A DNA stretch of 21,513 nucleotides, taken from NCBI GenBank assembly GCA_009775605.1, contig VSPV01000032.1, positions 1 through 21,513 on the forward strand, written 5' to 3'. The position numbers and the translations under genes were made by a program. Positions 15,055-21,513 of the stretch are shown one piece after another. The notes beneath the pieces are model-generated. The model was not told the origin of the DNA. It did not search any database and saw only the letters and a list, made by a program, of their open reading frames with translations. The stretch comes from Paramuribaculum sp. Lineage in GTDB: Bacteria > Bacteroidota > Bacteroidia > Bacteroidales > Muribaculaceae. How positions within the stretch are numbered: position 1 is the stretch's first letter; the number at the start of each line of letters is the position of its first letter.

Positions 15055-16113
15055 ATGCTTAGGGCTGAATGGGCGCCATATAATCTCGATTTCCGTTTCA
15101 CGGCCGTTACCTCTCGGGAGCGGATGAAACGGAAATCCACTTATTTTGTGCGCGTGTATGATACTTCCTGCCCTGAGGTGAAGGGGTTGGGTGAGTGTGC
15201 GCTCTTCCGGGGGCTTAGCGCCGACGATGTGCCGGATTATGAAGCGGTGCTTACGGCCGCATGCCGGGATATCGAGCGCTTTCCCGAGTCGGTTCCCGTG
15301 GCATTTTCCTCGATAAAATTCGGACTGGAGACAGCTATGGCCGATTTGCGCTCCGGTGGCGTCATGAAGCCGTATCCCGGCGCATGGGCCGACGGTAAAA
15401 GCGAGATAGTGATAAACGGGCTTGTGTGGATGGGTACACGCGACGAGATGCACGTGCGCATCCGTGAGAAACTCGAAGCCGGATTCAGATGCGTCAAGCT
15501 GAAAATCGGTGGAATTGATTTCGATCGTGAACTGGAGTTGCTGCGGGGAATCCGTGAGAGCTTTGACAGCAAATCGCTTGAGATACGCCTGGACGCCAAC
15601 GGGGCGTTCACGCCGTCCAACGCGATGGAACGTCTGGAGGCACTCGCACGTTTCGATATCCATTCCATAGAGCAGCCCATCAAGCAACGTCAATGGAAAG
15701 AAATGGCGTATATCTGCCGGCAATCTCCCATACCCGTAGCTCTTGACGAGGAGCTTATAGGAATCACGGATAAAGATGAAAAGGAAAGGATGCTCGACGC
15801 GGTCGTTCCGCAGTATGTGATTCTGAAACTGGCTTTGTGCGGCGGATTCTCAGGTGCCGATGAATGGATAGAGCTTGCGGGGCAGCGGAATATAGGATGG
15901 TGGGCTACCTCGGCTCTTGAATCGAACATCGGACTCAATGCCATATCCCAATGGGTGTCGCAGAAGAATCCAGTGATGCCTCAGGGCTTGGGAACCGGTG
16001 CGTTGTATCACAACAATATTCCTTCGCCTCTTAGACAGGAACGCGATGTGCTGCTCTCGGACCCTTCCGGAAAATGGGATTTAACCCTGCTTGATACGCT
16101 TGAATGGAACTGA
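15055..16113 (+). CDS. menC: o-Succinylbenzoate synthase (MenC)
   Basis: This 352-residue enolase-superfamily enzyme dehydrates SHCHC to o-succinylbenzoate. The superfamily residues are all visible: the K148-x-K150 pair in CVKLKIGG, metal ligands D180 (RLDANGAF), E206 (SIEQP) and D231 (ALDEE), and the second catalytic lysine K258 in VILKLALCGG. The N-terminal capping domain occupies about residues 1-110. The start is the ATG at 15055, one base after the menB stop; a longer frame from 14995 lies inside menB and was rejected. The stop overlaps the menE start by ten bases, so translation is probably coupled. Confidence 0.95.
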   Translation: MLRAEWAPYNLDFRFTAVTSRERMKRKSTYFVRVYDTSCPEVKGLGECALFRGLSADDVPDYEAVLTAACRDIERFPESVPVAFSSIKFGLETAMADLRSGGVMKPYPGAWADGKSEIVINGLVWMGTRDEMHVRIREKLEAGFRCVKLKIGGIDFDRELELLRGIRESFDSKSLEIRLDANGAFTPSNAMERLEALARFDIHSIEQPIKQRQWKEMAYICRQSPIPVALDEELIGITDKDEKERMLDAVVPQYVILKLALCGGFSGADEWIELAGQRNIGWWATSALESNIGLNAISQWVSQKNPVMPQGLGTGALYHNNIPSPLRQERDVLLSDPSGKWDLTLLDTLEWN

Positions 16114-17054
16114 TCGGATATATTGAGGAGTGTTCGGCGTTTGCCTCCGAATGGAACGATGCCGGAAAAGACTTTGTCGTCGCCCATACTTCGGGATCAA
16201 CCGGCGCGCCGAAAGAGATAAGGCTGAGCAAAAATGACATGGCTATTTCGGCCCGTGCTACAAACCGCTTCTTCGGGATAGGCTCCGGCTCATTGCTTCA
16301 TCTGCCTCTTTCGCCATCTTATATCGCAGGAAAGATGATGATTGTAAGGGCTTCCGAGGCCGATTGTGTCCTTCTGGCCGAGAAGCCATCGTCGTCACCT
16401 CTGGCTGACTATGCCGGGCGTGATATCACGCTCTCTGCTGTAGTTCCCTCGCAGATTCCGGGACTTCTGAACGGAAAGGGATGGCGGAAAATTGACAATC
16501 TTATTATCGGCGGCGCTCCGCTGTCGGCCGCGACAGAAAGAAAACTCCAGAAGATAGGCGTGCCGGCATACGCCACATACGGCATGACGGAGACCTGCAG
16601 CCATGTGGCGCTGCGAAAACTCGGAAGCGAGCTTTTCAGGGCGCTTCCCGGAATCAGTTTTTCTCTGGATGAGAGGGGATGCCTTGCGATTGATGCACCG
16701 CAGTTCTCTTTTAAGAGGGTGGTGACCAATGACCTTGCGGAGCTTGACGGAACGGGTGCTTTCCGGTGGCTTGGACGTTACGACAACGTGATCAACTCCG
16801 GTGGTATAAAAATCATTCCCGAAGTAATCGAAGAGAGAATAGCGCCCTTGATGTGCGGTGTCCCGTTCTATGTCAGTTCACGTGAAAGCGAGCGTTGGGG
16901 CAGGGAAGCGGTTCTGATTGTCGAGGAGGAGACGTCGCCCGTAAGTCTTGCCCAACTTAAGGAGCAACTGGGAGTGATATGCCCCAAAGAGATAATATGT
17001 GAGCCGAAATTCGACCGCACTTCATCCTCAAAAATAATCAGAAAGAAGTATTGA
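16104..17054 (+). CDS. menE: o-Succinylbenzoate--CoA ligase, short form (MenE)
   Basis: This 316-residue AMP-forming acyl-CoA ligase activates o-succinylbenzoate to its CoA thioester for MenB. The ATP-binding loop HTSGSTGAPKEI is at residues 28-39, the YATYGMTETCSH motif is near 156-167, the hinge motif NSGGIKIIPEVIE is near 231-243, and the catalytic lysine K310 lies in SSSKIIRKK at the very end. It lacks about the first 100 residues of the 450-residue enterobacterial enzyme; short forms are known in Bacteroidota. It overlaps menC by ten bases and is last in the operon. No clear terminator follows in the 31 bases before the convergent gene. Confidence 0.94.
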   Translation: MELIGYIEECSAFASEWNDAGKDFVVAHTSGSTGAPKEIRLSKNDMAISARATNRFFGIGSGSLLHLPLSPSYIAGKMMIVRASEADCVLLAEKPSSSPLADYAGRDITLSAVVPSQIPGLLNGKGWRKIDNLIIGGAPLSAATERKLQKIGVPAYATYGMTETCSHVALRKLGSELFRALPGISFSLDERGCLAIDAPQFSFKRVVTNDLAELDGTGAFRWLGRYDNVINSGGIKIIPEVIEERIAPLMCGVPFYVSSRESERWGREAVLIVEEETSPVSLAQLKEQLGVICPKEIICEPKFDRTSSSKIIRKKY

Positions 17055-17085
17055 TTCAGCGCTTCTGCCGCAGGAAAGACACCGT

Positions 17086-17913
17086 TTATTTCAGATTGTC
17101 ATATTCAAAATAAAGGGTACTCCCAAAAGGCAGAGTCTCCCATGCCGATTGGCTGGCATAGCGGTAGCGCGTCTTTCCGGAAAGCGGTTTGGACCTCATT
17201 ATGAAGAACTCATCCTTGAAATTCTCCAGAAATTCAAGCTCGGCGTAATATTCACCTTTGTCCAGCATTATTTCTTCGGGAAAGTAGAAATGGAAATGAC
17301 CGTTTGACAACGCGTGTTTATCATAGTCGAAATAAATCTGTTTTATTGAGGCCATGATATTATAAATACCGTTGACCTTTTCATAGAAATTTACGCGGAA
17401 TTTCATGCGTGACAATGGCCGCCCCTCAGTAACAATGGTAAATCCAAGAGCTTTAATCCACGCCCGTTTATCAATATTCAAGGGAATCGCCAGTCCTTGT
17501 CCGGCGGCTTTATAACCCTCGACGTCTATATAGATGAATCCTCCGGCTGACTTGCGTCCGGCCGTTTTATGCTCGATTCTCTGTGGCTTGACCACTACTT
17601 CTGAGAGACTGATTATATCGTCCGCAAGAACTATGGTGTCAGGAACATTTCTGAAATCCTTGACGGCGAAGACTTTGGGTCGGTAGCCTACAGAAGATAT
17701 TTTTAATGTGTCATTGATGTAGTCGGCGGGAACGCTTAATGTGAAACGCCCTAAACTGTCGGTCAGCGTGCCGAGGTTGCGATTGATTATCCCCACACTT
17801 GCAAAGACTATCGGCTCGCGGGTACTCTCTGAGATGACCACCCGTCCAAAGAGCGGGGTTGTGTGAAATAATACAGCCAATAAGCAAATGGATTTTGTAA
17901 AAGACCGTCTCAT
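17086..17913 (-). CDS. Secreted carboxypeptidase-regulatory-like domain protein
   Basis: This 275-residue exported protein has a signal peptide at residues 1-24 (SICLLAVLFHTTPLFG). A CarboxypepD_reg-like beta-sandwich covers about 25-95: RVVISESTREPIVFASVGIINRNLGTLTDSLGRFTLSVP, then LKISSVGYRP, then a SLSEVVVKP exit like that before TonB plugs in SusC proteins. There is no plug or barrel; instead a second, unrecognised domain of about 175 residues rich in aromatic beta-strands ends in YFEYDNLK. Lone proteins of this kind are common in Bacteroidota and have no settled role. It begins 36 bases after coaE and may be the last gene of that transcript. Confidence 0.8.
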   Translation of the reverse strand: MRRSFTKSICLLAVLFHTTPLFGRVVISESTREPIVFASVGIINRNLGTLTDSLGRFTLSVPADYINDTLKISSVGYRPKVFAVKDFRNVPDTIVLADDIISLSEVVVKPQRIEHKTAGRKSAGGFIYIDVEGYKAAGQGLAIPLNIDKRAWIKALGFTIVTEGRPLSRMKFRVNFYEKVNGIYNIMASIKQIYFDYDKHALSNGHFHFYFPEEIMLDKGEYYAELEFLENFKDEFFIMRSKPLSGKTRYRYASQSAWETLPFGSTLYFEYDNLK

Positions 17914-17949
17914 TGTTTTGTTTAGGGTCTATTGGCGTTCCGTCACCGT

Positions 17950-18525
17950 TTAGTCAGACAAATTGAGCAAAGCTTCTATCTGGGGAAGGATGGCCTGGGC
18001 GCCGTCGTTGTTTATAACGCGTTTCTTCAATGCCGGAATAGCAGCTTCCTCTGCTTTCTGGGCCTCCATCCGCTTTTCTATTTCCGGTATGCTCAGATTG
18101 TTTCTGGCGATTACGCGCTCGATGCGGATTTCTTTCGGTGCCGTAACTTCCCATATTTCATCAACCAGCGCATCCATGCCTGATGAGTGCAGAATGGCAG
18201 TCTCCACAAAACATATCGTTCGGCTTGAACTCCATTCTTTGAAATGGTCGCGTACATGGCGGTGCACAATTCTGTTGAGTGCTTCGAGAGCCTGCGTGTC
18301 CGAAAAAACCTTTTGAGCCAGAATTCTGCGGTCGATGCCAGAGGCGGTGATGGCCTCACGGCACACTTCGGCTCCGATGGCGAGTTTTATATCCTCGCTT
18401 TCCTCCATAATCTGTCGGGCCTGTGAATCACAGTCGTAGATTTCATAGCCCATGCATCCGAGCACGCGTGCTACAACGCTTTTGCCTGAGCCTATACCTC
18501 CGGTTATGGCTATTATTCTGTTCAT
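17950..18525 (-). CDS. coaE: Dephospho-CoA kinase
   Basis: This 191-residue P-loop kinase catalyses the last step of coenzyme A synthesis, phosphorylating the ribose 3'-hydroxyl of dephospho-CoA. The P-loop GGIGSGKS is at residues 9-16, DCDSQARQ at 31-38 carries the substrate-site aspartates, and the lid segment with IRIERVIARN near 130-139 is typical. Its ATG overlaps the stop of the upstream YbbR-like gene by four bases (ATGA), showing translational coupling. Length is typical. Confidence 0.96.
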   Translation of the reverse strand: MNRIIAITGGIGSGKSVVARVLGCMGYEIYDCDSQARQIMEESEDIKLAIGAEVCREAITASGIDRRILAQKVFSDTQALEALNRIVHRHVRDHFKEWSSSRTICFVETAILHSSGMDALVDEIWEVTAPKEIRIERVIARNNLSIPEIEKRMEAQKAEEAAIPALKKRVINNDGAQAILPQIEALLNLSD

Positions 18526-19502
18526 TTCGATGTCTGGAAGATGTATTCCACACTGTCGGGGTGGAAAGTTACGTTATGGTAGTGATCGGGAGTGAGCGAC
18601 GGCAAGACCTTTGTCTTGGGTTTGCTGAGGTCTATTTTGGAAGCGTCGATTGTGACCTTAAGAGGATAATCGTCGTTGAAAGCGCTCATAGGCACGAGAT
18701 AGCTCACTTCCACACTCGATGGAAATGTGACGAGCTGGCTGCCTTCAGGGAGATTGGTTACTTCTATCGGCACCATGCGGCGTTTCGATATCAGCGGTTC
18801 TACCGGCACCGTTACCTTGACTCTTTCCGGAATGATTCTCATTCCCGGAAGTTGCTTGATTTTGAGGTCGAATACCGTAGTATCTTTCAGTTCGGAAGCT
18901 GATCCGAGCTCCGTCTCTATCTGATGGAGTCCTGAGGGAATTTCGCTGTCGGAGTATACTTTCACCGAGTCGAAATCAGAGATGATTTCTCCGGAAATAA
19001 TGCTCTGGAGCGATGCCTTTACATCGAGATTGATTTTAAGCGGAAGCACCTTTCCCGGAGCAGTGGTAAAGGGGGCGTAGATAGAATCGGGTCTTACGCT
19101 GATTATCTGTGCAGCCTGTCCGAAATACTCTCTGAGACGACTGTCGATTTTCATTTTCGACATCTGAAAGGTCCTGTCGGGGGTAGCGTAATCGTTGAAT
19201 TTCAGTTTCAGCACCGGAGTTCTTCCTCCCCAGAATCTGATTAGCTGTGAGCCTTTGGCCTGGACCATGGCGTTGATGGTGCGTGGCACACTTCCGATTA
19301 TCACCACCGAATCCGGAATATTGTCAATCTCCACCGGAATCTCGTAATCGCGCTGCACTTCGTTGTCGAGCGAAAGGAATATCCAGAACAGGAATGCCAC
19401 GCACACACACATCAGATACAGCACTACGTTGCGTCCTTTGGCTGAGCGAAGTGCAAGACGGCATTCCAGCAGAAACTTCTTGAGTGAATTTGGAAGGCTC
19501 AT
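18522..19502 (-). CDS. YbbR/CdaR-like domain protein
   Basis: This 326-residue membrane-anchored protein has a short cytoplasmic N-terminus, one transmembrane helix at about residues 25-44 (VVLYLMCVCVAFLFWIFLSL), and an extracytoplasmic region of beta-rich YbbR-type repeats, starting with QRDYEIPVEIDNIPDSVVI and again with KRRMVPIEVTNLPEGSQLV. In Firmicutes YbbR (CdaR) regulates the diadenylate cyclase CdaA; whether this is so in Bacteroidota is not known, and no cyclase gene is present here. It lies between yajC and coaE, a recurrent Bacteroidota order, and overlaps coaE by four bases. Confidence 0.88.
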   Translation of the reverse strand: MSLPNSLKKFLLECRLALRSAKGRNVVLYLMCVCVAFLFWIFLSLDNEVQRDYEIPVEIDNIPDSVVIIGSVPRTINAMVQAKGSQLIRFWGGRTPVLKLKFNDYATPDRTFQMSKMKIDSRLREYFGQAAQIISVRPDSIYAPFTTAPGKVLPLKINLDVKASLQSIISGEIISDFDSVKVYSDSEIPSGLHQIETELGSASELKDTTVFDLKIKQLPGMRIIPERVKVTVPVEPLISKRRMVPIEVTNLPEGSQLVTFPSSVEVSYLVPMSAFNDDYPLKVTIDASKIDLSKPKTKVLPSLTPDHYHNVTFHPDSVEYIFQTSK

Positions 19503-19529
19503 GGCTATTTATTAAACAAGCTCTAAGAG

Positions 19530-19567
19530 TTCAAGCCCGAAAGGCTTTCGTGCCGTCCGGGCTTGAA
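19530..19567 (-). other. Intercistronic hairpin between yajC and the YbbR-like gene
   Basis: TTCAAGCCCG (19530-19539) and CGGGCTTGAA (19558-19567) are perfect 10-base arms around 18 bases. A competing 6-base hairpin CGAAAG-G-CTTTCG (19538-19550) shares two bases with it. There is no T-run, so it is more likely an RNA-processing or attenuation element than a terminator. Confidence 0.5.
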
Positions 19568-19586
19568 ATGATAGGGTTAAGAGAAA

Positions 19587-19919
19587 TCAGTTGTTTGCTT
19601 TCTTCTCAGCGTCGGCGTCCTGCTGGGCTTCGATAGCCGAGGGATAAACCGAGCCTTTGTCGATTGTGATCACGGTGTCGCGTGCTATCTCAAGGTCGAA
19701 TGTGGTGTCGCGAACTTTGCGTATCTTGCCATAGATGCCTCCGGCGGTTACCACGTTTGAGCCAACGGTGAGGCCTTCACGGAATTTCTTTATTTCTTTC
19801 TGCTTCTTCTGCTGGGGGCGAATCATAAAGAAATAGAATATTACGATGATGGCTACAATCATCAGAATGTTCATGAGTCCGGCATTGTCGCCGGCCTGAA
19901 GAAGAATCATTGAGTACAT
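19587..19919 (-). CDS. yajC: Preprotein translocase subunit YajC
   Basis: This 110-residue inner-membrane protein is an accessory of the SecDF-YajC complex in Sec-dependent export. A single transmembrane helix at about residues 15-33 (LMNILMIVAIIVIFYFFMI) is followed directly by the family signature RPQQKKQKE and the conserved LTVGSNVVTAGGIYGKI segment. The C-terminus is charged. It is 52 bases downstream of nusB on the same strand, in the common Bacteroidota order nusB-yajC-ybbR-coaE. Length is normal. Confidence 0.96.
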   Translation of the reverse strand: MYSMILLQAGDNAGLMNILMIVAIIVIFYFFMIRPQQKKQKEIKKFREGLTVGSNVVTAGGIYGKIRKVRDTTFDLEIARDTVITIDKGSVYPSAIEAQQDADAEKKANN

Positions 19920-19971
19920 GTCGATATTGGGTTTATATTACTGTTTGTTCAGCAAATATAGTGTTATTAAT

Positions 19972-21396
19972 TCAATTTTTAAGCAGTTTTCCTTCCTTTT
20001 TCAGATAGTTTATCACAGAGAAGAGTATTCCGTTGATGAATTGTCCGCTTTTTGAGGTGCTGTAGCAGTTGGCAATCTCGATGTACTCGTTCATTGTCAC
20101 GGGCACCGGGATGGAAGGGAAGTTGAGAAGTTCCGAGATGGCGGTGCACATTATTATCACGTCCATGAAGGCCAGACGCTCGGGATCCCACTGCTTCTCG
20201 TTGATAAACTTGTCGATGTAGCTGCGGTAGGTGCCATAGTTCTCTACGGTGTCCACAAAGAGCTCACCACCGAAGCGGGCGTCTTCATCATCCTTGAATT
20301 TCGGTAGAAGTGTAATTGGGGAAGCGGGGTCGGCTGATGCACGCTTTATGGTCTTGATTACGAAGGTGCCAATTATGTCGAGGTCGTCGTTCCAGTAGAC
20401 TGACTCCGATTCTATGGCCTCGGCAAGGATATCGGATGGCAGGATTACGTTCTTGATTATCGAGCGCCAGAACTCGCAGTCGTCCGCATAGCTTACACCC
20501 GGAGCCGCCATATAGTCGGCATAGATATCGCTCTGCAGCACTTTGTCGAGAAGCAGTTTGAGTGTTTCTGACCCGTTGTCCCATGAAATGGGATTGCTCT
20601 TCAGATATTCCTTCATTTCCGGGCTTTCCTCGAGGTTCGCCACAAAGGTGTTGTCGATAAAACGGGTGTCCGGGTTAAGGTCCTCGGGGCTCGGTAGATA
20701 TTTATGGCGTGCGTTGTCGAGGCGGCGAGCCTGCAGACGCGTCAGTTCAATCGGGAGCAGAAGCAGAGCGAAATAAAGCTCGCGTGCCTTGTCGAGGGAG
20801 CGTTCGAGCGAATTGCGTGCCTCGATAAACATTGTGCGGGTGTCAGAGAAGCCCTCGAGGGTTGAGATGAGCATTTTGAATGCGTGCTCATATCCGGCTA
20901 TGGTGTAGTCGGGATTCTTTCGGGCAGCCTCGGTGAGTTCGGGGCTCTTCTCCATAATGGTGCGGATAATCACCACCCAGAAAGCCACATCGTCCTTCAT
21001 TGAAAGATCCTTGGTGCGGATATAGCTGCGATAGGCTCCGCTCTGGGTTATCTTGCCGTAGAATGCAAGGGCAGCGTCGTTGAATGCCTCGGAATTGGCG
21101 GCCCGGCGGAAAATGACGGATCTAACGTTGACATCGCTGAACAATGAACGCACCATTTTGCCTGCCGAAAGATATTTGTTGTCGGAAATTGCTCCTACCA
21201 GTTTTTCTGATCCGGCAAGACGGAAGCCGGAAATGCGGAGGATGAGCAAAAGCAAGTCAAGATAAAGCGAATAGGCATAACGTTTGTCGCGCGACTCCGA
21301 TTCGGGAGCAGATTCGATATGAAAATCGCTCTGCGTCAGAAGATAGCTGTAAAGAATCTGTATGACCTTGATTCTTATCAAAACTCGATTTATCAT
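19972..21396 (-). CDS. nusB: Transcription antitermination factor NusB, enlarged form with an internal repeat
   Basis: NusB binds boxA RNA with NusE and supports antitermination of rRNA operons. This protein has the Bacteroidota N-terminus MINRVLIRIKVIQILYSYLL and a C-terminal NusB core (about 370-474), including LAFMDVIIMCTAISELLNFP, VPVTMNEYIEIANCYSTSKS and GQFINGILFSVINYL. At 474 residues it is about 165 longer than the roughly 310 I expect for Bacteroides NusB. The extra length comes from a second copy of the N-terminal helical unit: residues 112-157 align without gaps to 282-327 with 16 of 46 identities, including matching DD and FW pairs. It is first in a run with yajC, ybbR and coaE. 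The ATG at 21394-21396 is certain from the conserved start. Confidence 0.92.
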   Translation of the reverse strand: MINRVLIRIKVIQILYSYLLTQSDFHIESAPESESRDKRYAYSLYLDLLLLILRISGFRLAGSEKLVGAISDNKYLSAGKMVRSLFSDVNVRSVIFRRAANSEAFNDAALAFYGKITQSGAYRSYIRTKDLSMKDDVAFWVVIIRTIMEKSPELTEAARKNPDYTIAGYEHAFKMLISTLEGFSDTRTMFIEARNSLERSLDKARELYFALLLLPIELTRLQARRLDNARHKYLPSPEDLNPDTRFIDNTFVANLEESPEMKEYLKSNPISWDNGSETLKLLLDKVLQSDIYADYMAAPGVSYADDCEFWRSIIKNVILPSDILAEAIESESVYWNDDLDIIGTFVIKTIKRASADPASPITLLPKFKDDEDARFGGELFVDTVENYGTYRSYIDKFINEKQWDPERLAFMDVIIMCTAISELLNFPSIPVPVTMNEYIEIANCYSTSKSGQFINGILFSVINYLKKEGKLLKN

Positions 21397-21428
21397 GACT
21401 CTAATGTTCTATTTGTGGTTTTACGCTG

Positions 21429-21436
21429 CAAATTTA
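21429..21436 (-). promoter_or_regulatory. -7 element for nusB
   Basis: TAAATTTG followed by C on the minus strand matches TAnnTTTG, 32 bases upstream of the nusB ATG. A second match, TATCTTTG, lies at 21495-21502 near the window edge; its -33 box would fall outside. No clear TTTG accompanies the inner one. Confidence 0.5.
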
Positions 21437-21513
21437 CATAAAAAAACGTCTCCCCGCGCCATTTCCCGCAAAATCTTCAGCTTTCAGGCATCAGCAAAGA
21501 TACAGAGTTATGG

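Noticed and set aside
14445..15140. Minus-strand 231-codon frame across menB and menC
   Set aside because: Antisense to two genes with complete catalytic motifs; no family features of its own.

Overview
The window looks like the chromosome of an anaerobic gut Bacteroidales, most plausibly Muribaculaceae or a near relative. Evidence: promoter -7 elements of the Bacteroidota form TAnnTTTG precede several genes. The Bacteroidota families DUF4421 and DUF4924 and the order nusB-yajC-ybbR-coaE are present. So are an oxygen-sensitive class III ribonucleotide reductase, menaquinone genes, methylmalonyl-CoA (propionate) genes and a secreted bile-salt-hydrolase-type enzyme. Placement below order level is inference. 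No rRNA, tRNA, CRISPR array or intact insertion sequence was seen.

Layout: (1) 1-871, minus strand: methylmalonyl-CoA epimerase followed by the N-terminus of a biotin-dependent carboxyltransferase, cut by the window edge. (2) 1250-3549, plus strand: dnaK, a strong terminator, then a small ABM-fold monooxygenase and its own terminator. (3) 3773-5570: an accessory island with an antitoxin-like gene, a zeta-toxin gene cut off just after its Walker A motif, and a YhcG/DUF1016 PDDEXK nuclease. It ends in a diverged, broken second copy of the terminator-ABM-terminator segment that precedes the island. (4) 5669-6133, minus: a divergent RbsD/FucU-like sugar mutarotase homologue. (5) 6253-8481, plus: a secreted choloylglycine-hydrolase-family enzyme paired with a DUF4421 outer-membrane protein. 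(6) 12200-8499, minus: nrdD, nrdG, a DUF4924 gene and an L-rhamnose-mutarotase-family gene, closely packed. (7) 12518-17054, plus: tightly packed menD-menB-menC-menE, divergent from nrdD across a repeat-rich intergenic region. (8) 21396-17086, minus: nusB, yajC, ybbR, coaE and a secreted carboxypeptidase-regulatory-like protein.

Most of the window is ordinary core anaerobe metabolism: deoxynucleotide synthesis without oxygen, menaquinone for fumarate respiration, succinate-to-propionate conversion, chaperone, CoA synthesis and protein export. The unusual part is the island downstream of dnaK. There the toxin of a toxin-antitoxin pair has been lost and a nuclease gene lies in its place, flanked by two diverged copies of the same locus that keep their hairpins through compensating changes. 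A NusB with an extra internal repeat, and paired direct and inverted repeats between nrdD and menD, also stand out.
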